Assembly: GCA_021018995.1 (NCBI GenBank)
Contig: CM037596.1
Span: forward strand, 104,515,416-104,579,415
DNA: 64,000 nucleotides
Direction of reading: 5' to 3'
Source of the DNA: Chloranthus sessilifolius
Taxonomy: Eukaryota > Streptophyta > Magnoliopsida > Chloranthales > Chloranthaceae
The notes under the pieces are model-generated. The model ran no database searches. It was not told the origin of the DNA and saw only the letters and a list, made by a program, of their open reading frames with translations. Below, in pieces: positions 44,846-56,008 of the stretch (the stretch's first letter is position 1; every line of letters starts with the position of its first letter). A program made the position numbers and the translations under genes.

Positions 44846-45318
44846 CAAGTTCAATTTCATCACTTTTTTTTCAAAACTAAACTCTCTGTAACTTTACAAT
44901 CCTTCAGGTGAAAGATCTTTCATCATGTCTCAACATATAGCCATGATAAACACCATGCTATTAATATTTGGATCTTACTTCAACAAGATGAGGTCATTTT
45001 TTTGGGATTGACTGTCTGATGATACGCCCATGTACTCAAGATCCATTGTGTGGAAAAAAATGATCTCCATCGTCTGATTCAAAGAAATCCATAGGTTTTC
45101 AGTGTGGGTCCCCTCAAAGATTTGGTGAGTGCAATTAAAGGTAATCTATGATATATATATGTCATAGAATTAAAGGCCAATACAACTTCACTGATCTTGA
45201 AGAATAAATATGAATTCCTTTTGTTCTTATTAAGGAAATTCTGAGACTCTTCGGATGCTCGGAGACAATTTTCGTAACTATATTATTATTAGTGTAAATA
45301 AATAACATCAAGAGTCGG
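44846..45318. other. Non-coding spacer
   Basis: No gene, repeat boundary or RNA gene recognised. Confidence 0.5.
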
Positions 45319-45425
45319 CACTATAAAAATAAGGTGTTTTAGCGGCACCTGCTGTTAAGACAAGACTAATAGCAGCAGTTTTTTTTGTTAAAAAAACTGC
45401 TGCTAATAGTGTTATTTTTGTAGTG
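45319..45425. mobile_element. CACTA-type MITE 2 (107 bp)
   Basis: CACTATAAAAATAAGG...GTTATTTTTGTAGTG with an inner inverted repeat AGCAGCAGTTTTTTT/AAAAAAACTGCTGCT. The flanking triplets (CGG, ATG) differ, so no TSD remains. Confidence 0.75.
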
Positions 45426-46103
45426 ATGTAATAGAAATTTAGAACCTAGTGGCGGCTCAACAACTATTTTAGAATAAACAGTAGCAGATAGATACAGAGT
45501 TTATAATTTTAAATGAGATCGAAAAAGATTTCTTGCAGAGGACAAATAGAATTACAAAAAGAATCCACTAGAAATCGGACCTTTTAGTTTGAATTATGAT
45601 GGACTCGTTGCCAACTTCAACTTCTTTGGGGGTGGGTTTCCTCCATAAATTAGCACGTAGGAATAGAATAACAGCATGGAAACACTGCAATTGAGAGTAA
45701 AAAATTTGCTTAGTAATGCTCCAAAGTCACAGTTTAGGCAAATAAAAGCACTGGATTAAATAATTTGGGGATACCTAACTAGAACCCCGTGGGAAAGAGT
45801 TTCTTTGTCTGCACCACCGTTTGAAATAGTAGTTAAAGAGCAAGAATGACTAAAAGTTACCCGTAAAAATAGGATATAATTGTTACTCTGTAGACTATCA
45901 AAATTATCCAATCTCACGGATTACATATATGGTTCAAAAGTTCAGACGAAACTGAAACATATCGTCTCATACTTATCGGTTTCGGAAGGCACCGAGGGTC
46001 GATACATTGCACTAAATGTACCAGCTAAATTATCGGCTGGTACATTGAAATTATGGTTCATGCTTGAATATTTTTTTCTTCTTATTTTTTCTTAAATATA
46101 GCA
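45426..46103. other. Non-coding spacer
   Basis: No credible gene. The short plus-strand reading frame 45880-46095 matches nothing recognised and ends at the copia LTR. Confidence 0.5.
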
Positions 46104-46515
46104 TGTTGGAATATAAACCTAAGTATTGTGCGTCTTGAGTTGCACAACTTGAAAAGCTATTTTGGGACATGTTTTAAATAACTTTTTAAAGTTACAAGAA
46201 GACCGTTCATCTATCAAGACGACCTTTCATTTTTCAAGAGAGAAATAATTATTTTGTTTTATTTCCTATAAGTCATTGCCTAGAAGTCATTTCCTAGGTG
46301 TCTTTTCAAGGTTCTAGGTATCTTTTCATATTTCAAAGTGTCTTACTTTTTTAATGTACTTTCATCATTATATATAGTAGTGTAACTGCGTAGCATGACA
46401 TAAGTTGGAAACTTTTAATGAAAAGAAAGTTTAATGTGCTAATAGCTAGCAAGCTATTTTACTATAAGAAAATCCTTTGTAGTGCAGCAGCACAAGTCCT
46501 ATTTTATCTCCTTCA
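46104..46515 (+). repeat. 5' LTR of copia C2
   Basis: TGTTGGAATATAAACC...ATCTCCTTCA, about 412 bp. TATATATAGTAG near 46370 is a likely TATA box. It is followed by a mutated primer-binding site TTGGTATCAAAAT (46518). The right boundary is set by the CA and the primer site; the 3' LTR is unavailable for comparison. Confidence 0.75.
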
Positions 46516-46547
46516 AATTGGTATCAAAATTTCGTTCGATTAAGGAA

Positions 46548-47720
46548 GATGAAAAATATGATTCAACTCTAAATTCTAGTCTTAACAAAAGAAATTTATG
46601 ATAATTGGAGCATCCAAATGAAAGTCTTGTTAGGATCACAAAATTTGTGGGACATTCTTGATAACGGCTACAATGAACCGGAATCACCACAAGCAGAAGC
46701 AACACTTACGGTAACTCAAAAAGAGGCACTGAAAGAGGTACAAAAGAAGGATAAGAAAACTCTTATTTTATAAAGGAGTTGAAACATCAATTTTTGAAAA
46801 ATATCAAATGTTAAATCGTCTAAGCAAGCTTGGGAGATCTTGCAAAATTCATTTAAAGGAGTTGATAAAGCAAAAAAGGTTCATTTTCAAACTCTTCGAC
46901 CTGAATTCACTACAAAAAATAAGACTATTAACGACGGTCAATAGTGGTAGTTTTTTGGTTAAAGGCTATTAAGACTATTAGCGACGAGGGTATTAGTGGA
47001 AGCTTTTTTGTTAATAGCGGCAATTTTGGCTGCCGCTAATAGTCTTATTTTTTGTAGTGATTTGAATCCATTCGTATGAATAAAAGTGAGTCGATTTCAA
47101 CATAAAAGTGAATTTGAATCCATTCGTATGAAGAAAAATGGTGAATGCATGGAGGATGTTCGGGTGATAGAAAAAATTCTAAGATCGTTGATACAATGAT
47201 TTGAATACATTGTAGTGGCGATTGAAGAAGCGAAAGATTTATCCACTCTTTCAATTGATGAACTCATGTGATCACTTGAAGCCCATGAACAAAGAATGAA
47301 ACAAAACTCTAATGAAGAAGTAAAGCAAGTTTTACAAAGCAAATTGATCCTTAGAGAAGATAAAAAGAACTTCAAAGGACGTGACAAAGGATATCAAGGT
47401 AGAGGCTTTACTCGTGATGGCCGTAGTAATTACTTTAATGAAAAAAGACGTGGTGATCATGGTGATTTTTCAAATGAACGAGGACCAAGCCACAGAGGAA
47501 GAGGTCATAGAGATCTTTCCAATTCATCATACAAGCCAAGGTATGATAAATCACATGTCAAATATTACAATTGTCAAAAGTTTAGTCACTATAGTAATGA
47601 ATGTAGAAGTGAATCTACAAATGATGTAGATGAACAAGCTAATCTCTCTGAAGAAAAGGTTGAAGAAGTAATCACTTTGTTACTTGCTTATAAGAGAGAT
47701 GAATTAAAAAGCAAACCACT
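46548..47720 (+). pseudogene. gag of copia C2
   Basis: Y-D-N-W-S-I-Q-M-K-V-L-L-G-S-Q near 46605, K-A-K-K-V-H-F-Q-T-L-R near 46870, then a CACTA MITE (46908-47059). Capsid resumes E-D-V-R-V-I-E-K-I-L-R-S-L near 47153 and L-S-T-L-S-I-D-E-L near 47240. The zinc knuckle near 47565 reads Y-Y-N-C-Q-K-F-S-H-Y-S-N-E-C: the first Cys of CCHC is Tyr. Several in-frame stops. Confidence 0.85.
46908..47059. mobile_element. CACTA-type MITE 3 (152 bp) inside copia gag
   Basis: CACTACAAAAAATAAGACTA...TAGTCTTATTTTTTGTAGTG with 3 bp TSD ATT (46905-46907, 47060-47062). Immediately after it the host sequence ATTTGAATCCATTCGTATGA occurs twice (47060 and 47112), a 52 bp tandem duplication. Confidence 0.92.
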
Positions 47721-47721
47721 T

Positions 47722-48218
47722 GGTTTCTTGATACTAAGGCCAGCAATCATATGTGTGGTGAAAAAGAAATGTTTACCGAGTTTAAAGAGTTGGTAAAAGG
47801 TGATGTGACATTTAGTGACTCATCTAAAACTCCAGTAAAAGGAAAGGAAAAAATTATGATTCAATTAAAAAATGGTGATCATCAATATATTTATGATGTT
47901 TATTATATTCTCGCAATGCAAAGCAATATTCTGAGTTTGGGACAACTCTTCGAAAAGGGTTATAACATACACATGAAGGATCGCACTCTTGTTATTAAAA
48001 ATTGCAATAATGATGTCATTGCAAAGGTGGAGATGTCAAAGAATAGATTTTTTATTTTAAATTTCAAGAATGATGCAGTTAAATGCTTCAACTCTATTGT
48101 GAAAGACAACTCTTGGTTATGGCATTTGTACTACAGGCATTTTAATTTTAGTGGGCTAGAGTTGTTATCTCAAACTAATATGGTGAAAGGTTTACCTAAA
48201 ATTAAACATCCAAAATAA
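47722..48218 (+). pseudogene. Protease and GAG-pre-integrase of copia C2
   Basis: [13 protein letters not shown] near 47725: the active-site triad D-T/S-G is D-T-K here, so it should be inactive. Then [16 protein letters not shown] near 47900 and [11 protein letters not shown] near 48110. A frame change separates it from gag; a TAA ends the frame at 48216-48218. Confidence 0.82.
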
Positions 48219-48900
48219 GTATGTGAAGGATGTATTTTGGGTAAACAATATAGATTGAGTTTTCCTGTGGGAGAATCAATAAGAGCTTTTGAACCTCTTC
48301 AACTTATTCACTCTGATGTCGCGGGTCCAATGGAGGTTACATCAAAAGGAGAAATAAGTATTTTCTCACTTTTATCGATGATTTCAGTAGAAAGACTTGG
48401 GTGTATTTTTCTCAAATAAAAATCAGATGTGCTTGAAACTTTCAAACAATTTAAATCAATGGTAAAAAAACAGAGTGGTTACTTTCTTAAAACTATAAGA
48501 TCTGATAGAGGTGGTGAATATACCTCAAGTGTGTTTCAAGAATTTTGCAAGTCAAATGGAATCAAACATCAGTTGACGACTGCATACGCTCCTCAACAAA
48601 ATGGCATCACAGAAAGAAATAATTGCACCATCCTTGACATTGTAAGGAGTATGCTAAAAAGAAAGAACATGCCAACTGAGTTTTGAGCAGAGGTAGTTGC
48701 TTGTGCTGTCTATTTACTTAATAGAAGCCCCACCAAAAGTGTCAAGTTCATGACACCTCAAGAAGTATGGAGTGGCTACAAACTCGGAGTGTCAAGTTCA
48801 TGACACCTCAAGAAGCATGGAGCGGCTACAAACTCGGAGTTGAGTACCTCAAAGTGTTTGGGTGCATTGCATATGCACATATTCCAAGTTAAAGAAGAAT
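48219..48900 (+). pseudogene. Integrase of copia C2
   Basis: C-E-G-C-I-L-G-K-Q near 48222, L-I-H-S-D-V-A-G-P-M near 48300, I-R-S-D-R-G-G-E-Y-T-S near 48495, Q-Q-N-G-I-T-E-R-N near 48595 (D, D and E region readable), and Y-L-L-N-R-S-P-T near 48710. Stops near 48417 and 48684. A 50 bp tandem duplication (48739-48788 and 48789-48838) shifts the frame. Confidence 0.83.
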
Positions 48901-49205
48901 GAAGCTTGATGACAAGGGAGAAAATGTATCTTCCTTGGATATAATGAACTTACAAAGGGTTACAAATTATTCAATTGTGTAACCGAGAAGATCATTATTT
49001 CTAGAGATGTTATCTTTGATGAAGAAGCATCTTGGGAGTGGAACAAATGTGAAGAACACAGTAAAGGAAAAAATCTAGTTGATGAAGAAGTCATCAAAGA
49101 GAATAATAAGGAGAATCAAACTCCTCCCTAGACTCCTTCATCATCATCATTTTTGTTGGCCGATATCGCATCATCAAGTAGTCACCGATAAGGGCACCAA
49201 TAAAA

Positions 49206-50366
49206 ATGAGAAGTCTCAATGATATCTACGATCAAACGGAGGGTGTTGATTTCACTTTATTTTGCCTTCTTGTAAATTGTGATCCATCGTACTTTGAAGA
49301 AGCTATTATTGATCAAAGATGGAAAAATGCTATGGATGAAGAAATCAAAGCAATAAAAAAGAATGATACATGGGCGCTTACCACTCTACCAAAATGGCAA
49401 AAGATGATAAGAATGAAATGGGTCTACAAAATAAAAAAGAATCAAGAAGGTGAAGTTGAAAAATACAAAGCAAGGCTAGTTGTCAAAGGCTACAAACAGC
49501 GTCAAGGCATTGATTATCAAGAAGTGTTTGCACCAGTTGCAAGATTTAATACTATGAGGCTCCTTATAGCCTTAGCTGTCCAAAATGGTTGGAATATTTT
49601 TCAAATTGACATAAAGTCGGTATTTTTGAATGACTATCTTTAAGAAGAAGTCTGCATAGAGCAATTAGATGGCGACATCAAAAAGGGTTAAGTGGCATGT
49701 GTGTACCGATTAAAGAAAGTATTGTATGGGCTAAAACAAGCACCAAGAGCATGGAACACTCGCATCGATGAATTCTTTCAAAAGAATGAGTTCATAAAAT
49801 GTCCATACGAGCATGCCTTATATACCAAAACAAACGATGTTGGGGATATATTGATCATTTGCTTGTAAGTTGAAGACATGATCTTCACAGGAAACAATCT
49901 TCCTATGATTGAAGATTTTAAATAATCCATGATCAACGAATTTGAAATGACCAACATTGGAAAGATGTCATTTTTTCTTGAGATAACAGTAAAGCTAACA
50001 GAGTGAGGAATTTTTATCTGACAAGAAAAGTATGCAAAAGAAATTTTTGGAAAATTCAAAATGAATAATTGCAATTCGGCAAGTACACCTATGGAAGTGG
50101 GTTTGAAGTTACAGAAGGAAGAACAAGGCGATTCGGTGGATCCTATAATCTTCAAAAGTTTGGTTGAAAGTCTTAGATATTAAATATTCACTCGACCCGA
50201 CATTGCTCATAGTGTTAGAATAATTAGCAGATTCATGGAAGCACCAAAACACAGTCACTTCTTGGTTGCTAAAAGGGTTTTGCGATACATCAAGGGTACA
50301 ATTGATCATGGTTTGTTTTATAAGCCTACTAATGATTTTGATCTTGTAGGATTCACAAATAATGAC
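49206..50366 (+). pseudogene. RT and truncated RNase H of copia C2
   Basis: W-V-Y-K-I-K-K-N-Q-E-G near 49420, Y-K-A-R-L-V-V-K-G-Y-K-Q, F-Q-I-D-I-K-S-V-F-L-N, V-L-Y-G-L-K-Q-A-P-R-A-W near 49720. The catalytic loop Y-V-D-D reads stop-V-E-D near 49870, a double lesion. RNase H begins V-L-R-Y-I-K-G-T near 50279 and stops at F-T-N-N-D (50366), interrupted by an LTR. Confidence 0.85.
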
Positions 50367-51890
50367 TGTGACAGCCTGAATTTTTCCAAACTACTTTTCT
50401 GAGATATATTTTTATTTTCCTTTTAAACCAAATCTAATTAGGAAAACCCAGACTGCCAGATCGTAGATCACAATCTAATACAGAATATTTGGTACAAACA
50501 TAAGGTATAATTAAAACCTCCAGTTCTAATATTCAACATGAACAGAAGTAAATAAACACCAGTGATGGTCAACCATCACCTAATAGTAGTATATAACAGT
50601 AAAAAAGTACCAACCCTTAACTTACCAATTCCACAATATACTAAAACTATGATCCCATAACAGAGTACAAATCCTTAGGCGGAAGCTCTTCTTCTTCTAG
50701 TATGTAGTCTGGGCCTTCTTTAAACCTATACCTGTGACGTATAGTCAGGGTGAACTAACATCTAAGCTCAGTAGAAGAACATTAATAGTAGTTACATCTT
50801 ACTAAAGATAGGATTCAAAGCAGAAACATATAAGATATTTAAGACAAAATTCAAAGATTTAACAAATCAGATAATCGATGGCAGAACAAAAGTAATAACA
50901 GAGCATAAATTTGATGATAGAAATAAAAGCTTGCATTTTCTTATTCACCATACCCAATTCACAGATTTATGTGCTCATTTTACTCATTGTGTTCACATCA
51001 CTCACTCAGTATTCACTTTACTCACTGTTCACTTCATTCACTGTGTTCACTACACTCATTCACTGTGTATTCACTTATGTATACTATGCAATGCATAAGG
51101 ACCGTCGCCGTATCATCCCGCTATATATGCCATACAATGTATGCAGTTGTGTACGTGTCGACCCACTATGTATACTATACCTTTGTATAATCGTATTGGT
51201 AATCGCCGTCCACTTATCAATGTCCACTCACAGTCAAGGTTTGGATATATTCTCAGTATTCACATTCACACTCAGATACGGGGTTCAAGGTTCATACCTA
51301 ACTTAATAACTCAACACTAAGTATATCTTGTTTCTAAAGTTCAGAGTTCAATAATCTTAAAAATTTTAGCAGGTATAGTTCAGGTCTACGATTATCCCTC
51401 ATTCTAAACAAAAGCTCTTAACATATTCATATTCCCTATTGTCTTAGTTTTAACTAGAATGGTCACAGTGTGATAGGCTTTACAAACCATACTTTTTAAG
51501 GGACGGGATTCGTAGTAACTTGGATGTCCTTCGTGTGACAGCCCATACTATCATAGAAGTATTACATCTGTACATGGACGCCTACATTTTAAGTTTCACG
51601 TGCTTGGGAAAGAGACCTTACTATGACTCAGACTCACAAGTTTCAAAGATTCAATATTGTCAGATTACAAAAATGGAGTTCCATGTTCATTCGAATTCAA
51701 AGTTCGTATGCAGGTTGGACAAGAAGGATCATAAATAAAATAGAATGAATCAGATTAAACAGAACAAATAAGATCAAAGCATACTAAACAGAACGAATGA
51801 GATTCAAAAGCAAAAACTAAACCATCGGATCATATGCAAAAATAAAGCAATCAGATCATATGCGAAACTAGGAAAGAAATAGAACATATC
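50367..51890 (-). mobile_element. Gypsy-type LTR E (partial), in copia C2 and cut by element D
   Basis: Begins TGTGACAGCCTGAATTTTTCC, related to solo LTR F (TGTGACAACCCGAATTTTCC), directly after ATGAC in copia RNase H. Minus orientation. Contains a GTAGTTCACCCTGACTATAC block near 50755, an acidic frame, and C/T-rich TTCACT repeats near 50990-51075. Interrupted at 51890 by element D, so its other end and the TSD cannot be seen. Confidence 0.8.
50647..50731 (-). other. Acidic LTR reading frame, LTR E
   Basis: Follows GTCACAG/GT (50732/50731). The frame encodes G-P-D-Y-I-L-E-E-E-E-L-P-P-K-D-L-Y and ends in TAG, strikingly like the B and D frames. Its phase relative to the acceptor differs by one base from the others. 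Confidence 0.5.
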
Positions 51891-52257
51891 TATGACAGCC
51901 TGAATTTTGACACCCCGAAACTCGTGCCATCAGCACGACCCTCTAGGCCGGGCCCCCGAAGTCCATACGAAACAATGGTATGACCAAGCAATAACTATTC
52001 CAAAACAAAATTGATAAACTGAATGACATGAAATCAAGATATACTAATCTAAAATAGAAGCTTAAAAGGTAGCTCTACTTCCATGCCAATGCATGAACAG
52101 AAGAACCGACCCGAACCATCGGTGATAATCAGATCACCCTAGATGGTTCGCCCAAAATAATTATAGCATTTAATTACATTCCTCAAAATAAAAAGGATTA
52201 ACATACCAAGCCGTACAGTATACTCTCAAAATCTCCCTCAAAGTACGCAGGGGTCCT

Positions 52258-52361
52258 CTAGAAGAAGTCCTCAGGAGGAGGCTCCAACTCTTTCCCGAGA
52301 ACGTAATCCGAATCCCCCGGATCAACTTCTCCTGAAGCCTCAGCGGCCGCTAGCAATGGAC
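52258..52361 (-). other. Acidic LTR reading frame, element D
   Basis: Follows TGTCGCAG/GT (52362/52361), phase 1. About 34 codons containing G-D-S-D-Y-V-L-G-K-E-L-E-P-P-P-E-D-F-F, then TAG. Nearly the same spacing as B (D-S-D-Y-I-P-E-E-E-L...E-E-F-F) although the surrounding LTRs do not align well. The 5' LTR copy near 62175-62279 has small indels in it. Confidence 0.5.
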
Positions 52362-53339
52362 CTGCGACATATAGTCTAAAGGGTGAGCTACATCCTAGCT
52401 CAATAGGGAAACAACAAGTGAACATATAAGTTAAGCTCTCACATATATTCTAAAACAATTTAAAAGCATGGTAAAATATTTTAAATAACTGAAATGATGT
52501 AATAAATGCAATTGTTACTTTACTTGTGTTTGTTCATTCTCAACTTACTAATATTATACATTGATTCGGCCTAATCACTTAAATCTTAACTTAAATAATC
52601 CCCGAGCAATATAGCATCGAGCCCCGATGGAATACCCACCATCGTCATCTGAATAGACACTTGTCATATCTGTTTCTTACTTGAATACTACCCAAGTCCC
52701 TTTCTCATAGGCGATGAGGTTCTGATCTTATACTCACATCCCTGGGATGTCAAACTGGTGTACGGATTGGCCGTCGTACCGGTCACGGATATCTTGCAGA
52801 GTCAGTCATGGGTATCCCGCCACGTCAGTGGAGTATTCTATTTAAACCTTAAATAATAAAAATATCATGTGCACTACATATAGTTATTTACCATGTGATC
52901 TTGCTAATTCTAGTATATTAGGCCTTATCAACTCTTCTTTTACTTCACCGATAGATTTCATCTGCATTCCTGGGATGCCACTGGCTCAACACATCACTTA
53001 CATGCACATTATCACATTTTCACGTCCCCTAGGGACCTTATGAGTTCATTCAGCATTCACACACACACTCTTAGAAATCACAATTTTTATGCTTAAATAT
53101 TCATTTGAATCACTCTACATATATGCTTTTGAAAATTAAAGTAAATGTTCAAGGCGTTCCCTACCTCACGCGTTGGAATCACTATACGTCAAAGTCCACA
53201 CGACTCCACATTCTCACTCTTTGCTCGTACCACCTATGGTACATCATAACACAAGCAAGACATCAATAAGGATGCATTAAAGAAGGTATAAGACCTTCTA
53301 AGAATCCTCAAGGTCCAATATAAAAGTCAATATGAACTG

Positions 53340-53720
53340 ACAAAATCGATAAAGCGATTCCCAAAATCGATTAATCAAAATTCCAAAATCGATTAATCGA
53401 TCCCAAATCGATTAATTGAGAATCCAAAATCGAGTAATCGATTAGTCAAAAATCCATACTTCGATTAATCGATTCCAAATCGATTAATCAAAAATCCAAA
53501 CTCGATTAATCGATTCTAAAATCGATTAATCGATTTTTCCTACTCTCCATTTTTCAGCCACTGGAAGTGCTCAGACAATCAATCGATTTTAAAATTGATT
53601 AATTGAAATTCCAGAATCGATTGATCGATTTAAAATCGATTGATCGATTTAAAATCGATCAATTGGTTTCGGGCAATTCTGCCCAGCTTACTTCTGAACC
53701 AAAATCGATTAATCGATTTG
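53340..53720. repeat. ATCGATTAATCGAT palindrome array in LTR of element D
   Basis: Repeated CGATTAATCGAT units with A-rich linkers (TCCAAAATCGATTAATCGAT). The equivalent array in the right LTR is at about 63270-63600, and the same motif recurs in the internal spacer (56255-56490). Confidence 0.85.
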
Positions 53721-54305
53721 GTCAGAGAACTCAGCCCTTTCTCGGGTATTCTTCTAAATATTTTCCTTATTATTTCCATTCATTTCCCTTTTATCAATTT
53801 ATCATTTAAACAAGAATTTAATGCACAACACATTCTACGTTTGGAATCAAACCAAAGCTCACCTTAAATCGATCCCTCGATTGATTGAATGGTTGGTTAA
53901 TGACTAGGGCACCAAGCCTTGGCTTCAACGAGCTTTAACGCGTCGAATCCTGTGTTTAATGCTCTATTTGTCTTCAATTTGAATCCACATTAACTCACCT
54001 TCCTAGCATTTACTCTTCCTTCACTCTCTCTCTCTCTTCTTAACTTTTCAACCTAACCCAATAAGAGAATTTACTTCTCTTAGGTCATTAAGTCCCTTAT
54101 AACTCTCTTTGTTTCGATGTTAGGCACATATACCCAAGATAGATGTACGTGACTCAATTACATCTACCACTACACATATGTGTTTATCACATTAAGGTTA
54201 TGTTAGCCATAGTCATTGTGTTGACTCTCACTTGGTCAACCCTATGACCAATCGGCATGCATCCCGAGGTCACTGTTCAATGCTCAAAAATTTAGGGATG
54301 TTACA

Positions 54306-54321
54306 TTCTCCCCACCTTGAG
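54306..54321 (-). other. Polypurine tract of element D
   Basis: Minus strand CTCAAGGTGGGGAGAA directly before the LTR start TGTAAC; it follows GAGGACGAAAATT as in element B. Confidence 0.85.
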
Positions 54322-54569
54322 AATTTTCGTCCTCAAAAATGAACTCAAGGGTGTGTCGATGGAGTTCCTTCCCCACACACAGACACACGTAGTCAACACA
54401 ATGTATACAACTAAAAGAAGCATAATGAAAAACATTAATAATTTGGAACTTGGATTTACATAATGGCATCCATGCCAAGATAGTTTCAAAATAATTATAG
54501 CTCCAAAAATAATTACAACAAAACTCCAAAAAGTATTCTCAACCAAAAAGAAATGTCATGATCGAGAGG

Positions 54570-56008
54570 TCATGCGATCCCCTCTCCAGGCTGGTCTGCT
54601 ACGGTCGACTGGTCGGCTACGTCAGGCACTTGCGGTCCCTCGCCTGGCTGCTGTGGTCCCGGAGCAGATGTGCTCGTGCCCGAAGTACCCTCAGCAGGAG
54701 TGTCAGGTGTCCATGTCGGCTCCTCTGCTAGGCACTGCTGGAAGTCTGCAGGATATATGTACCGCATAGTGTGGTGCATCAGGAAGTCCAGACGCCGATT
54801 CATCTATTGATTGTTGGCCTCCATCCTGGCCAACACATCCTCTATAGTAGGCGCGACGCGAGTGGCTTGTCGTCAGTAGGATGAGGTAGGTGTAGTAGCT
54901 GCTGATGGTGACGATGCATGAGGTGGCACCAAAGGCTGCTGCTCAGGTGGGACTGAGCCATGAGACGGTGCTCCCTCAGCTGGTGGATCATGCTGTGGTG
55001 GTGGGGGTGGTGGTCCTGCTACTAGTAGGGCCCTCTTCAACAGCCTATAACTACGGCCCCATGAAGCGATGGAGTAATGCTTCACGTGATTCGTAGCCTT
55101 CCTTTCAATCGATGAAATGGCTTACTCTGGTGCGTCAGAGTAGCATTCTAACATGCTTGATATAAGTCGAGCATAGGGCATCCTTTCCTTGGGTCTCAAA
55201 GGCCCTTTCATCATCTTTTCCTTTATGTATATCATACCCTCCAGGATGAGTTTGGTCGCGTCGAACCAACGCCCGTAGTATGCCGCATAAAGGGCTTGTT
55301 GGACCAACTCAACTCTCTCGGTGTCGTGACGCAGGGGGTATAAATTACACTTAATAATGAAATCCAACATCCACATGTAGGGAGGCAAGTCGACCCTCCA
55401 TATCGACGATCGGGATCCGCCAAGCCCTTTGGTCATCTCGGTCCGAATCTCCTCAATCAAAATTTCTTTATCAAATGGGGGAAAAAGAGTGGTCTCTGGT
55501 ACATGATCGAGGTAGCATTCTAGGGATTGACGAATGTGTCGTCGGGTAAAAAGATATTGACGACCGTCGAGCTCGATCTTGACGGTGTCATAGATGTGGC
55601 CTTGTTTTAGATTTTGGTAAAACAGCCGAACAAGTCTAGGGTAATAGTACTCGTGTAGCGGCTTCAAGAGGTTACCGAGGCCCGCACTCATGAGGTAGTT
55701 CCCTCGACGTCAGGATTGGTAAACAAGGCATCGTCGATAATATACTCGTCATCAAAATTCTTTGCCGCCCACCACTCATTTGGTTGGGGCAAAGTTTTGG
55801 GTGGTGGTTGGGGTACATCAACGTTTGGTGGTTGGGGCATCGGCGACGACTCGCGTGAAGACGTGCTCGTCGAATCAGATCCTGGATCTAATGAAGAAGA
55901 TGGTGATGATGCAGGTGATGGTGATGGCGGTGGCGGTGCAGCGTTCTTACGCCGAACCAGTAGCTTGGAAGCCGCTTGCTTCGTGGTCAAACGAGTTCTA
56001 GGAGGCAT
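54570..56008 (-). pseudogene. Extra sense gene of element D (PF20167-like)
   Basis: ATG at 56006-56008: M-P-P-R-T-R-L-T-T-K, a Pro/Ser-rich stretch, then N-E-W-W-A-A-K-N-F-D-D-E-Y. At 55688 the first frame ends in a TGA that overlaps ATG of the next (ATGA). The second block (55691-55122) has R-L-V-R-L-F-Y-Q-N-L, L-P-P-Y-M-W-M-L-D-F-I-I-K, A-L-Y-A-A-Y-Y-G-R and M-P-Y-A-R-L-I-S-S-M-L. Then W-G-R-S-Y-R-L-L-K and a Pro-rich tail with stops near 55120, 54873 and 54804. Homologous to the gene at 15570-16900. The domain pattern fits the 'putative plant transposon protein' family; role unknown. Confidence 0.72.

Larger units (their letters stand above)
46104..50366 (+). mobile_element. Degenerate Ty1/copia element C2, 3' part displaced
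   Basis: 5' LTR, gag, protease, integrase, RT and the start of RNase H in copia order, with many stops. RNase H breaks off at 50366, where a gypsy-type LTR begins. The remaining RNase H and 3' LTR should lie beyond the right edge of the window, after the nested elements. Much older than copia C1. Confidence 0.85.
51891..54305 (-). repeat. 3' LTR of element D
   Basis: 2,415 bp, TATGACAGCC (the terminal TG is changed to TA) ... TTTAGGGATGTTACA. Minus orientation: TATA-like plus 54096-54101, donor TTAAG/GTGAGC at 53873/53872, palindrome array 53340-53720, GTGAG/GTAGGGAAC near 53165, GTAGCTCACCCT near 52390, acidic frame 52258-52361. Closely matches 61808-64000. Confidence 0.92.
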
